A stretch of 64,000 nt of DNA from Endocarpon pusillum Z07020 (Eukaryota > Ascomycota > Eurotiomycetes > Verrucariales > Verrucariaceae). Below the pieces are notes generated by a model, which did no database searches, was not told where the DNA came from, and worked only from the letters and a program-made list of their open reading frames with translations. The position numbers and the translations under genes are program-made. The stretch's first letter is position 1. Every line of letters starts with the position of its first letter. Of the stretch, positions 31,181-42,174 are shown piece after piece. The stretch lies in the NCBI RefSeq assembly GCF_000464535.1, contig NW_006913462.1:8623-72622 (forward strand), read 5' to 3'.

Positions 31181-31402
31181 CGTGACAAACGAGGTCGGAA
31201 ATCCTAACAGGCTTGAGTGCGTGCAAGAACTCGGGTTTCATATCCGGGGGTGTTATCCAGCCGGTACTTCCGTTCTCGGTGAAGGAACTGACAGACTGCG
31301 GTGTCATGACATGGTCTTGCCACTCCCTTCGGCGCCTAGCGCACCATTCTTCCCTGCGAGCTTCATCGTGAGGCGGCCAGCCGAGCATCTCGCAGATAAT
31401 CT
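31172..31402 (+). repeat. 231-bp exact duplication, copy in the Rqc2 gene
   Basis: Every base matches 35110-35340 with a constant offset of 3938 and no gap. The left boundary falls at the shared CCGGATTAG just inside the Rqc2 coding sequence. The right boundary follows GATAATCT. In the partner copy this DNA is the middle of another gene on the minus strand, so here it is intrusive. Confidence 0.95.
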
Positions 31403-31403
31403 G

Positions 31404-31448
31404 AAGGGGGCTTCGAGGGGTGGGAAGGGAGGTAAGAAGACGAAATAG
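31404..31448 (+). pseudogene. Orphan C-terminal tail of Rqc2
   Basis: Immediately after the duplicated block, one frame reads KGASRGGKGGKKTK and then TAG. Gly/Lys-rich basic tails of this kind end fungal NEMF/Rqc2 proteins. Its position directly beyond the insertion suggests it is the severed end of the upstream gene, in a frame offset by +1 from it. Roughly the expected coding DNA between GKA and this tail is absent, so the event looks like replacement and not simple insertion. Confidence 0.5.
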
Positions 31449-31699
31449 TAACACTACTCATCCCTAACATCCATGACACATTTCTTGAAATGATTGGTTC
31501 TATCATTTATTTTCCCGGCTAAAGATCCTGTCCTGCTTTCTATCCATCTATACTACAGCCTACCCAACTACGCTCACAATGCGTCGCAATGCAATGCAAT
31601 ACAACACAATACCACCCCGCCCCACCCCCCACTCCGCAGCTGAATTGATGTGATAAGAGTAAGAAGAACAGGGATATAAGAAAATAAGAACGCAGATCT

Positions 31700-33232
31700 T
31701 CAAAGCCCTTCCGAGGCTCCCGCCGACTCCTCGGCATCTTCCTCCCCATCCTCAACCCCTTCGATGAGAATGACGTCGCACCCCCTCGCGTCGAGCTCGC
31801 GCAGTGCGGAGAACAGGCCTCGGGCTACGTCTTCGATGGCGGGGCCGAGGGCGAGGCTGTGCATCTGGTGGTGCTTGGAAGGAGGGGTGGGAGGAGTGGT
31901 GGTGGTTGTGGTGGTGGTAGTGGTGTTTGGGTTGGGGTTGGATGTCTGATTTGGGGGAGTAGCTGAAGGGGAAGGGGAGGAGTTTGCGATGTGGAAGGTG
32001 GATACGGCGAGAGTGGGGACAGAGTCTTTGGGATTGGAGTTGGAGTTGGAGAGGTTTGGGGGAGGTGAAAGGGAAAGGCCGAGGCCGAGGTCCGGGCGCC
32101 ATGTTTGGGTGGTTATCACTCCGATGTTGAGATCAGGGTGAGCGGGTTGAGATGGTGAGGCGAGATGATCGTTGCAGAGAGAAAGGATTCTCGACCGGGC
32201 CTCGTTCTCGGAAGATGTTGGGTCTTCGAAGAGATGGACCCGTGCGCGAGGCGCGTAGTGTCTGTATTTCATGCCTGGCGCTCGTGGGACATGGCCACGG
32301 CCATGCATTCCATTGGTGTTAGTCTGGACTGCACTTCCATCCGTGTAAGCGTCAACCTTCCCATCACCATTCACACTAGCCCATTGATCACGGTCCTGAT
32401 ATCCTACCACCACATCCGTCCAAACCCCTCCCAGTCTTCGGATCTCCTCAAATCCCACACCCCCCGGCCTCAGCACCGCCGGCGGATAACACAGCCCATC
32501 CACGACCGTACTCTCGACCCCAACTTCACAGCTTCCGCCGTCCAAGATCATCTCGATCCGGCCGTCGAGATCATGGAGTACATGGGCTGCGGTTGTGGGA
32601 CTGGGTCGAGTGGAGGCATTTGCGGATGGTGCGGCTAAGGGGCGATTGGACAGCGATATCAGGAGACGCGCTAGAGGCGAAGAGGGCATGCGTATGCCGA
32701 CGGTTGAGAGGGTTGTGGTAACCTCAGGTGCGAAGGGGGAGGTTTTGGGGAGGGGGAAGAGAAGGGTTAGGGGCCCAGGCCAGAGTTTGCGGATCAGGGG
32801 TTGGTAGATTGGGGGGATTGGGTCGTCATTCTGGTCCGAGGTGGTGGGAATGGTGCCGTTGACATGGCTGATGTTGGAGCAGCGGTCGTCTTCTGCTGCT
32901 AAGGGTGGCTGTAGAAGAGCCCTGAGTTGACCTAATGATCCGACATGCACAATCAATGGGTTGTCTGACGGTCTTTGCTTTGCAGCGTAGATACCACGTA
33001 CTGCTTCGGATCGAGTAGCGTCTGCACCCAGCCCATAAACCGTCTCGGTAGGGAAGGCGACGGGTACTGAGGAGGTTTGCAGGACACGAGCTGCTTCCAG
33101 AAGACGACTGACTTGGTCTTGAGGAAGACTGTCTTTCTTGTCATACCACCAGTCCAGCAGACTGGTCTCAGAATCGACGTGAGGAGGCTGTATGGCTGTC
33201 ACAGGCAAAACTCGTGTCTTCCGCTGCGTCAT
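31700..33232 (-). CDS. SUA5: Threonylcarbamoyl-AMP synthase (YrdC/Sua5), tRNA t6A biosynthesis
   Basis: Single exon, 510 residues from ATG 33230-33232. The YrdC domain occupies about residues 45-270: VPVAFPTETVYGLGADATRS, IYAAKQRPSDNPLIVHV, WPGPLTLLFP, STVGIRMPSSPLARLLI, PLAAPSANASTRPSPTTAAH and GVESTVVDG. A KYRHYAPRARV segment (about 320) begins the C-terminal Sua5 domain, which ends GARGCDVILIEG-like. The enzyme makes L-threonylcarbamoyl-AMP from Thr, bicarbonate and ATP for t6A37 of ANN-decoding tRNAs. The Sua5 domain carries an inserted low-complexity loop with a run of ten Thr (GTG-repeat microsatellite at about 31893-31932). It is tail to tail with Rqc2, 250-520 bp apart. Confidence 0.93.
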   Translation of the reverse strand: MTQRKTRVLPVTAIQPPHVDSETSLLDWWYDKKDSLPQDQVSRLLEAARVLQTSSVPVAFPTETVYGLGADATRSEAVRGIYAAKQRPSDNPLIVHVGSLGQLRALLQPPLAAEDDRCSNISHVNGTIPTTSDQNDDPIPPIYQPLIRKLWPGPLTLLFPLPKTSPFAPEVTTTLSTVGIRMPSSPLARLLISLSNRPLAAPSANASTRPSPTTAAHVLHDLDGRIEMILDGGSCEVGVESTVVDGLCYPPAVLRPGGVGFEEIRRLGGVWTDVVVGYQDRDQWASVNGDGKVDAYTDGSAVQTNTNGMHGRGHVPRAPGMKYRHYAPRARVHLFEDPTSSENEARSRILSLCNDHLASPSQPAHPDLNIGVITTQTWRPDLGLGLSLSPPPNLSNSNSNPKDSVPTLAVSTFHIANSSPSPSATPPNQTSNPNPNTTTTTTTTTTPPTPPSKHHQMHSLALGPAIEDVARGLFSALRELDARGCDVILIEGVEDGEEDAEESAGASEGL

Positions 33233-33516
33233 GCTTGAGATTCTCCTGTGGCAATGGCAATGAAATCTCTCCCAAGAATATCTCGAATGAAGGTGAAACC
33301 TAGCCGGCAAGATAGTGTTTGCAAAGATTTAGCTTCTACTGTGCATTGCGAAATGGGATGTAGAATAGCTCCCGATAGACGAAATGTATAGAAATTGCTG
33401 GATTCTGCTCATAAACCTTGCTGACGCCCGTATCTTGTTCTATCTCAACTGCTGACTCTTGGTGTTGAGTTCGTGATGAGCAAACTCTATTGCTTGTTAC
33501 TAACATCATCCTTGTA

Positions 33517-33785
33517 GTGTCATCCCAAGCTCTCTGGCGCCGAAGCCTATGTCCAGCCTAAAACGCCACAAGAAAAGCCACTAATCTGTCCCCTAAGCCA
33601 CCACTATTCTAGGGCCTCCGGGCACTTTGGCTTCCAAAAATCAGACGGGTGCCAAGGGTCATCCGATGCCCCACTGCAGTGCATCGGGCGTCAGTAGACC
33701 CGAAGCTTATAGAGGGAGAAATTCAATGGCATAACTAACTGTCAAAGGTGCATATCTTGGCAAACTATGTCGTCGCGTATTTTAA
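33517..33785. repeat. Dispersed repeat S, copy 1
   Basis: About 270 bp are recognisably related to 58311-58575 in the same orientation, with shared blocks AAGCCTATxxCxAGCCTAAA, CCACAAGAA, CCCTAAGC, AAGGGTCATC, AAGCTTATAGAGG and TGGCATAACTA/TGACATAGTT. Identity is perhaps two thirds, so both are old. The second copy abuts the piggyBac terminal repeat, which suggests a family end or a favoured insertion site. The rest of 33233-35002 has no supported gene. Confidence 0.55.
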
Positions 33786-35002
33786 CTACTTTTGATGCAC
33801 GAACTCACACTCTCTTCTACTAGAATCACGTCTAACTTGGGATTATAAAATTAGTATTGGAGATTCTGTGTCATTTCTCCCTTCTTTCTCTTCTGTTGAA
33901 GTGCCGTCTTTAGAGGAGGATCCTGCTCACCAGCTGTGGTGCTGTTGTCTGCGGTCTAAATCTATCCAGATGCCTCCAGTAATTGTCTAATAGCATTTCC
34001 TGTCTCCAACCTCAGGAGAGGAGGACACGTGACTCACCAGCGTGGCACTAAGTCGCTTTGGGAATTTGGCTGTACACATATCCTCATATCCTCTTGAAAT
34101 TGAAGCATTGTCAGGGGCTGTAGCGGATGGGAGTGTCCACTACTTACTCCAGCCATTGGAGTCTTGTGCTGGTTGTACTTTGAGGATGAAGAGCGCTGTT
34201 GAATATCAGATCGATATCCTGTCGTGCTTCACTGGGATCTGTGGCATGAGACAATCTGATAGCTAAGTTGGCGATGTGACAGTTCTGTCCGCTAGAAGTG
34301 ATTGTTGTGCACAAGCTGCTTTTCAATTTCCTGTATAAATCACTCGCGTTTGATTCATGTTTGATGAAATGTCAAGCTTATACAAAGCACGTGCAGCTTT
34401 GTCGTCTCTTCACGACAGCACTGCTTTTGCTGACCGAAGCAGTACCAAAGACAAGACATCCCGAACCACGCTGAAGGGTTGATAACAAATGTGAAGTTAA
34501 AGTAAGTGGCAGGCCTTGACCGTCCTGTTCGCTCGGGAGACCATGTGCATCCTGCAAAACGGTGTCCCGAGCTTTAGCCTCATCAAGAGATAGACCGGTT
34601 CTGGCTCCTGTGACTACTTCTGGTGTGAGCCAGACGGCGTGATGGCAAGATGTTCGGCAGCCTTTCGGACTTGTAGCACTGCTTCTGTCGTCCAAGTGGT
34701 AAGTAATCTAGCCTTCAAGTGTTGTATCGGACGCGTTTTGTACAACGAAGAACCGGAGTGTGTACCGAGTCAAGCAGATTGGTTGTAGTGTCTTGTGGGA
34801 AGTTGTCTGACATGGAGCGCTTTCGCTTGTGACATTCCGCAGCTGTGGAGGCGGCCCGAAAGATACGTTTCGAGCCAAGATGCTTGCTGTCAGTCGAAGA
34901 TTTTGCTATGATTCTGTTGCCGTAGCAATCCAGCGCCCAAAATGTGTGCTCAGCCGATCTTCTGCCAGTGGAGCTTGTCGACGGTTCGCTGTTCTCATAG
35001 CC

Positions 35003-35698
35003 CTAATACTCAGGTGAATAACCATATTCGCGGTAAGAAGGCCTTAGGTGGGAGGATGAAACTGTCTCGGCCGTAGGTGGAGAAGGTGACAAGGGGAGCG
35101 ATGTTGTGCCCGGATTAGCGTGACAAACGAGGTCGGAAATCCTAACAGGCTTGAGTGCGTGCAAGAACTCGGGTTTCATATCCGGGGGTGTTATCCAGCC
35201 GGTACTTCCGTTCTCGGTGAAGGAACTGACAGACTGCGGTGTCATGACATGGTCTTGCCACTCCCTTCGGCGCCTAGCGCACCATTCTTCCCTGCGAGCT
35301 TCATCGTGAGGCGGCCAGCCGAGCATCTCGCAGATAATCTCATCCTCGAGAGCCCACTTCGGCCTGAATTCCCACAGTGGTAGAAGGGGTTGTGTATCCA
35401 AGTACTCTCTCGTCTCCCAGTACTTCAAGAGCCCGTCGCCTGATTTTCTCCTTGACTCCCACCTCTCCTCCCCAGATTCAATGTCATTCAAGCGGTGCAG
35501 AAGCCGCCAAAAGTCCACCTGATGTTGCGGCTGGGCACAGGGAGGATCGCGCGAGCCGACTTGGGTTTCCAGTCAACAGGCATTGATAATGTCACCACAG
35601 CGGCGGCAGGAACAAGGGAAGACCTCATAGGCAGGTGTTCTTGAAGATTCTGGTGATCTTTCGACTGTTGGTTTCGGTCCGGGACCGAAGCTATGCAT
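35003..35698 (-). pseudogene. Uncharacterised fungal protein gene with in-frame TGA
   Basis: Reading from ATG 35696-35698 one frame is open to the stop at 35003 except for TGA at 35573-35575. The C-terminal 170 codons look fully coding (VDFWRLLHRLNDIESGEERW, EIICEMLGWPPHDEARREEW, STGWITPPDMKPEF). Before the TGA is a Cys-rich block YEVFPCSCRRCGDIINAC that could bind zinc. A further upstream piece, from ATG 35813 (MNYSALESTPAHQSAKTSLQ), is in another frame. The TGA is what C-to-T change of an Arg CGA would give. The gene may be dead, or it may use an unrecognised intron. Family function is not known. Its codons 35110-35340 are the source, or copy, of the block found in Rqc2. Confidence 0.5.
35110..35340 (+). 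repeat. 231-bp exact duplication, copy in its native gene
   Basis: Partner of 31172-31402, identical throughout. Here the sequence is continuous with coding sequence on both sides on the minus strand (through EIICEML on one side and CHANPG on the other), so this is the ancestral location. Confidence 0.95.
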
Positions 35699-35813
35699 TG
35701 CTTTAGCAATACTCCTCCGTAGCGGTCGAGGGAGAGGGAATCGAAGTTCGTGGTTGGAGACTAGTCTTGGCAGATTGGTGCGCCGGTGTACTCTCCAGGG
35801 CGGAGTAGTTCAT

Positions 35814-38115
35814 CGTCGAGTAGAGAAATTTATGTTGTTGCAAAGTCAATAGCCATGAGATTGCTAATAATTTGGGCTTCCAAGCAAAAGAATTATATAT
35901 ACCCGGTAATTCCACCCCTCAAATGACCTACATCGATTTGCTTTTTCAGGCCATTTCCCAGTGTCGCACCCCAACGGAAAATTGAAAGACAGCTGAAGCT
36001 AAAATGTTCTATCCGGATCGTTGGATCCAGGAGGCTGGTTTTGGAGATTGTATCTTGATTGAGCTCCACATTGGCAATCAGACATTCACGAAGGTCTTGC
36101 ATTTTGCACATATATTCATTTTCCATCGGCTATTCTGCAGTCTCGGTAGGGCGAACACCACATGCAGTTGGCATTGGCAGAATAGTGCTCCCTGGGAGAC
36201 CGGTTCTAGTAGGACATTGAGGAGCCCACATTTGTTCCCACAAGCAAATCAAAGACAATGGTCGGAATTAGTTCGTAGATAGTTCTAGTCTATAGCTTGT
36301 TGATTTCCACAGTCTGATTGATTAAGTATATATGATAGACGTGAGTTGCTCTTTTCAAATGACTCCTGTCTTCTGACCAATTTCGGTGGCGGGGCCCCAA
36401 TGTTTCTAATTCGGGCGATTTCCACATCAGGTTATCATGAATCCAATCTGTATTCAATCCATGCTTCCTCGTTTCCACAAGTAACAGCAATGGATGGCTT
36501 GCGATGACCCCACGGATACAGTCCCCAATAGTCCAGAGCCTCTGTATACGGGCTTCAAAGTCTTTGCTACACTGGATTCCTGAAACTGGCCAGGTAGTAG
36601 GAGTATGCTAAGCTATGTCATACCAAGCACATGCTCTACTTCCAAATTGAGCCGCGGTCAAAACTGTCCTACGTTCTGTGGTAGATTGGGAACCTTCTGA
36701 AACGAGCTGAGCCAGGGGAACCCACCAGAAAATCAGTGATGCATATGGCACATGCTCTGCCCAGGGAAGTGAACCTGCACGAGCGTGTGTTTTAAGATGA
36801 TGGAAGCCGGACTTGTACTACTAGTACGTAGAGTGGCGGAATTCCTTGGACAAGATTGCCGAGCTGGAACTTGGGCGAAGAAGCAATTAACCTGAGCTAG
36901 CAGGGCCGAAGCATCGGAAAGATACGAGAGTTAGATCAGAAAAGGGATGCATCAAACACTCCACCGAAAGGACAGCGCTTGTGGCTTTGAACCCCACTTA
37001 ATTGATGTTTCCCCACAGACTAGATCTGGAAGCTGAACAGTCCGTCATCAAAGGCGGGCAGAGCGGGACCTCCGTGAGCACTAAAATGCTTGACCAAGAG
37101 AGGAAAAGCATAGGGGAACGGACTGAAAGCTACTTCGACAAGTAAGGCGCTAGTTGGGCGAGAGCTAGCTCCAGCGAGATGGTCCTGCAAGACTAGCTGG
37201 GCAGGCTTTTGTAGAAGAACACTCTGACGACCAAAAGTGGCCATATCTGACCCTATTCCTGCGAATGCCCGCAGCTATGACAGAATAAGTTAGATGAACG
37301 CTATTATCTGCGAAAAGGATTTTAGCCACGTTTCAAACACACGTACTATGTTAAGTCACTTGCCGTCACTTGCCCTGCAGAATGTCAAATGAGGTGTAGA
37401 CCAATGAAAATTGACTGGTGCCATGCAGAATTGTCCCACCTTGCAGATGGCACGGCCAGGCGCATTGACTAAGAACTTAGATGAACATTTAGCAGCCCTA
37501 GCTATGCAAGATCGCTTGGAGGCGCATGTATCGTCATCAATCAAACCAATTATCGACTCAACCAGTGCCCCAGCTGGTTGCTTTACGTAGTAGAAAATAT
37601 CTGGGAGGTGTGTAGTTCGAAACAAGAAGTCGCCAGCTCTGCGAAGGAATGTCGAAACGACGGACTTGGAACTGTTACTAACTAACCTACCCAACTGTCA
37701 TACGTAACTTAGTATGCACTACACTCTCATACTTGCAACCAAAAATACTTGGCGTTTTGGGTTCTCGGAGCACAAGTATTTCTATTTATTCCGAACGCTT
37801 GCTGGTCCTATTTTGCAAACATAGAATTGAAAGAAAAAAATTGGTTCTAGAAAACAATACATCAACAGGGTCAGGGCCATCGGCTAGATATTCCTTAAAT
37901 GGCGGCGAGCTGAAATTTGGTGGCTTGCATATTCGGTAGGAACGGAGATATCGGGCCTCAAAATCGCGCATATGGGGAACATAGTGCATATGACAGTTAG
38001 TTAGGTATGTTACGTGGCAAGACTACTCCGTACTACGTATGCTAGTTAGATTTCTCGTTGATACCTTCACTTTGATCCGCAGATCCTTGGTCACGAATTT
38101 CTGGCTAGTTAGCCC
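35814..38115. other. Gene-poor interval
   Basis: Several short frames exist but none shows a family signature. The longest, minus strand 37356-37694, has a Cys-containing sequence without an ATG and is not supported. An ACTACGTAG palindrome lies near 36820 and TACTCCGTACTACGTA near 38025. Confidence 0.35.
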
Positions 38116-38339
38116 TTGAAGCCGTCCGGCGTTTCCGCTGGAATCGAACCTCTCAACGGCCAAAGGACGCTTCCGCATCATTCTGGCCCAGAGCCTAAGT
38201 TTCGAGATGAACTGGATTCTCCTCAACCACCTCTGGACAAAAATGGCGAGGGCGTCGCCGCCACAATAACTCAATCCTGCCTATTCCGGGCACTGGTAGA
38301 CTATTACTGGTACACACAACTACTTCACCCAGAGCAGAC

Positions 38340-38539
38340 AAGCTCTATCAGGCTATCCAGTTCTACCCCGGATCGTCAATGCAGAGGTCCTTTCCCATCT
38401 CGATCCAGAAAGAGCTCCGGGAGACGGAGATTGAGCTTCTGCAACGGGGATCTGGAGGCTGAGAATGAGATTCTGAAGCAGGATGTAGAAAAGGGTAGGT
38501 TGGAAGGGCATTGTGGTGCGTTGGTGAAGATGGCGCAGG

Positions 38540-38584
<45 letters not shown>

Positions 38585-38640
38585 GAGAGATTGAGAGGAG
38601 GTGTTGTAAGGAGTGCATAACAAAAACAAAATACCCAAAA
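38340..38640 (+). pseudogene. Possible coiled-coil gene fragment
   Basis: Two overlapping frames each carry heptad-like helices: ELRETEIELLQRG in one, followed by LEAENEILKQDVEKGRLEGH and GALVKMAQEI in the other. A one-base shift near 38450 would join them. The region then runs into a GA microsatellite coding alternating Arg/Glu. No start or family is evident. Confidence 0.25.
38545..38580. repeat. (GA)n microsatellite
   Basis: About 17 uninterrupted GA dinucleotides, ending at CGCGG. Confidence 0.9.
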
Positions 38641-38929
38641 CCCAACATTAAGGACCCCAGTCATGTATACATTGATTAATTAAGTAGCAGAAGCGTGACG
38701 CTGGGAACGTCATCAGCGTTGATCCTGAGGAAGTGGCTAGAAATAGACCTTTGTTTGAGTCTTCCGGGTGGTCGCCAAACGGGAAAGCACATTGACCAAT
38801 GCACTTATATCGTTTCCATTTTCCTCCTCCTTCTCCTACTCCCAACAAGCAGCAAGATCTTTGACCAAACACCAAATCTCTCTCCTTCGAGTGACACCAA
38901 ATATGATTGACAAGTTACATCCTATTCGT

Positions 38930-40389
38930 CTAAACTTTTGCATCGTTTCCCATGTGATGCCGCCCATACCCCCCATCTTGAACCCACTCCTCAGTCTCGG
39001 AAGCGTAAGGGAACTTGGTCACATCGCTGCCTTTTGTTTGGGATTGAAGAAGCTCAAAGTCATCAGGATGATAGAGAGTTCCGACCTGGCTATCATCACT
39101 TGTCGAACGGGGGACCACGGTGCTGTCACCGAGGGGTTTCTGTCCGCCGCGGAATGACGGTCTGCTGCCGCTGGTTTTGGTCGACGAGAAGTATGAGAAG
39201 TATGAGAAGGTCTTGTAAAAATCCTTGCGAGTGCGGGGAATGATGACGCCCAATGCCGGAAGATTGGCGGCGATGACTCCGCAGGTCAGATCCACTGAGG
39301 TCCATGTGAAGAGGTCTACATAATTGTCTAGAAGAGTGAGCTCGGTCAGCAATGTTGAGCGTTTTGGCAGTCAAGCTGGGGAGAGCGAGACTGACATAAA
39401 ATATCCGTCTTGAGATTCGCCTGCTCAATCTGTCTGAGCACACTGCCAATACAGGACATGGCTCCAACACCAAAGATAACGAAGAAGCGGAACTTGGCAG
39501 ACCAGCGCATCTGGACCTTCCATAGCACAATAATTGGCACCGACAGAAGGCAAAAGTCCATCACCACGTGTATGGTGCTTAGGCTGATCCCGATTTGGTT
39601 CTCAGACAGACATTTCTTTGGCGAATTGAGTTTTCCCGCGGCAATCAGGTCAAAATTGGCTTCTTGGGGGTTGCATTGAAAGACAACCATGAGAACGGCG
39701 CAAAGTGTGTAGATAACCAACAAAGCAAAGAAGGTCCAGTGGGCAATCATCCACCGGGAAGAGGTCAAGCCAGTCAACCGCCTGTTGAACATGACGATAG
39801 ACATCTTGATGACTCCAACAGAAACGAAGAAGAACATTTTGCCAATATTTCCTAGCTAGATAAATAAGTCAGTCTCAAACGTTCCAGTGCATGTCCCATA
39901 TCGCTCCTACCATGGTGGATATGTAAAACTCGTGATACGTTATATCATAGAGATGTTTACCGCATCCGCCATACTGAGCCACCGCAATCTGAAGCGCTGT
40001 ATAGGCCACAGCCAAAATCTATGGTGACACATGAGTTAGTCAAGCCTCCATTCTGCAAGGGTATTCATTGAGGTAAGTCATACTACACCCGGTACGATGA
40101 GATAATCATCTGCGCCCCATCGCAGACCTGACTTGAACGACCGTAACAGGATACGGGTGATGGTAAAGAAGAGCATAGCACCAATGGCGATAGAGGCACC
40201 GGTAATCATTTCAGGTCCCCGTGTCTCGAACACATATTGATCTGGAGGTGGACGGAAAGGGGGAAAGCTAGCCCCTTGACTTGGATCAACATTCTCTGCC
40301 GGAATGCCTGCAGCGAGCAGGAAGTACCGAACGATCCAGTAGTCAGATTCGGTCGCTGGCGGCGTGCCAATGAGAGCTGACTCTGGCAT
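38930..40389 (-). CDS. Fungal rhodopsin-domain (PTH11-like) seven-helix receptor
   Basis: Four exons, complement(40087..40389, 39911..40018, 39396..39855, 38930..39327), give 422 residues. The introns of 68, 55 and 68 nt all use GT-AG, and splicing restores conserved junctions such as DYLIVPG-ILAVAYTALQ and KTDIL-YNYVDLFTWTSVDL. Family signatures include RILLRSFKSGLRWGADDYLI after helix 1, YGGCGKHLYDI, helix 3 with VGVIKMSIVMFNRRLTG, the extracellular CNPQEANFDLIAAGKLNSPK-K-C loop, and the last helix with TSVDLTCGVIAANLPALGVI. The tail is Ser/Thr-rich and about 85 residues. There is no CFEM domain. These proteins are putative surface GPCR-like sensors. Ligand and coupling are unknown. Confidence 0.88.
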
Positions 40390-42174
40390 TCTTATGGGGA
40401 GATGGGTGGACTTTGATATAAAAAGCAGAGCAGCACAGCTTCGGAAGGGACGGAGCGGAGACAACAGCAAAAGCACCTTGGAGTATAGAACGATGGAGGA
40501 AAGGCGGGTTGGTGAAGATTATATGGACTCTACAACAAAGGACCAGAAGGACCGTGGCTTGAACCTCGAATTTCCTCCATTGACCGGATCATGGTTTGGT
40601 GATAGATGAGGAAAAACCAATTAGTGGTGGTTGCGGGGCCCCGCGTTCCAGGGAGTGAATCTGTGGAGGATAGACCGATTGACAGGATATCTACCCTGTA
40701 ACTATGGCTTGTTTTAGGTTTTTCACTAGTAGTAGGTACAATTAGCTCATATTGGGTAGTAAGGCAATCGGTTGAGCAACTAAAGTTTTGGCCTGGGGCT
40801 ACCCAAATCTCTAGGTTGTGACAGTCTGATGGGCTTGATAGAGAGCTGTGTCGCGTGTATGTCGGCTTCAGACAGAAATAGAACCAGATTGGGCACAGTG
40901 AAGATGTATATGCTTTTAACACGTCGTCTCATCGTATGGTATTGGATGAATAAGGTTCAGATGCGTCATTCAGCCTTGTAAACTTGAGATAACTGATCCT
41001 GTCAATCGTGTCAAACCTGTCAGACCACGTCCAATCTGCCAGACCTGCCAAAGGAGGAAACTGTTCAGCTGAGCCAGACTTGGTCGTGGAGTCAAACCAT
41101 GTGTCGAAGGCGTCACCTGGACCCAAAAAGCCAGGATACTGATTGTACCATACTGTTGGAACAAAGGACCGAGGATCGAGCTTGCGTTTGACACCGCCAC
41201 CAGGAACTTTCGTTTCTAGGAGATTGTTGGTGGAAACGCTTTGCTTCCCTTCCATCCTCGTTCGGAACCGAAGTCGTGAAGAGGGGTGCTTTTGTGACCG
41301 GATGGAGCTAAGCGGGTCGAGCTTCGGCAGTAGCGGGCAGTAGCGGGCAGTAACGAGACAGGTCGTTGGACCAAAGGACCGCGGCTCTCCGTGCATCGCG
41401 AACGAAGTACTCTTTGACATATCCTAGTACGTAGTGGATTTGGCTCCTTCCCGGCATGATTGGGTTGAGGTTAAGGATCGGCACGTGTAGCTCGTACTGA
41501 GTAATGTAACTAATATATTGTGGCTGAACTCTCATGAGGTTTCGTAGGATCCATGAAAACTTTCTCCCCACTTTATTACCAAGCTTAGACACCTTGCCAA
41601 AGTTTGGGGACAAAAAGTCTAATTCTAGAGTGTTATTGGGTCTCCCTATCCGAAAGAAATACATAATAATAATTGAAATTTTGGTAAAGTATCCAAATCT
41701 TTATGAGATGGCCGGCCCCTGATAGAGAAGTCGGCGAGGAGCAAATTCTGGCGACTGGCTTATGATAGTCAAGACTTACTTGGATTGATGCACCTGGGCG
41801 CTACGTACCTAGACGATGCACCTAGTGGCTATATACTTTAGAAGGCGATTGGTCCAGGGGAGTTCTAAGACGCTTACAACTGCGATCTTGCTTTTCTACT
41901 TGGTAGAAAAGCGGGGAACTTGAACAAACCTCGAGTGTAACAAATCACCAACTACTGGTGCCACGCAGTTAGTAGATACGATGAAGGTAAGAGGGAGAAA
42001 CCGTGATTAATTGATGAGCTCAATGCCCCGAAACGGAAGGTCCTTGACTCTCTGTGAGGCTATGAATAAAGCTACTACATAGTAGGCTTCAGTAGTGTGC
42101 TTGACTGCTTGACTCCTGGACAGATCGACAGATTTACTACGTAACACTCGATTTCAACAAGAAGCAAGGACTCT
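40390..42174. other. Gene-poor interval
   Basis: Apart from a weak ORF at 40929-41420 (listed separately), no coding signature is seen. A short direct repeat CAGTAGCGGG occurs at 41328-41352. Confidence 0.35.
40929..41420 (-). CDS. Hypothetical protein, weak support
   Basis: An ATG at 41418-41420 opens 163 codons. The composition is balanced, with an aromatic-rich C-terminal half (FVPTVWYNQYPGFLGPGDAF, WTWSDRFDTIDRISYLKF). No family, signal peptide or membrane segment is recognised, and there is no supporting context. Confidence 0.25.
   Translation of the reverse strand: MSKSTSFAMHGEPRSFGPTTCLVTARYCPLLPKLDPLSSIRSQKHPSSRLRFRTRMEGKQSVSTNNLLETKVPGGGVKRKLDPRSFVPTVWYNQYPGFLGPGDAFDTWFDSTTKSGSAEQFPPLAGLADWTWSDRFDTIDRISYLKFTRLNDASEPYSSNTIR

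Noticed and set aside
34378..34695. 105-codon minus-strand ORF resembling a Cys/His-containing protein
   Set aside because: It starts without ATG, the composition is unconvincing and no zinc-cluster spacing is present.
37356..37694. 112-codon minus-strand ORF with several Cys
   Set aside because: There is no ATG start, no signal peptide, no recognised relative and no neighbouring context, so I did not list it as a gene.
38130..38220. Reverse-strand tRNA-like GGAATCGAACCTC motif
   Set aside because: The T-stem does not pair and the remaining arms are absent.
38116..38679. 187-codon plus-strand ORF through the GA microsatellite
   Set aside because: It has no ATG start, and much of the C-terminus is Arg/Glu translated from the dinucleotide repeat. 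Only the short coiled-coil part was kept, at low confidence.
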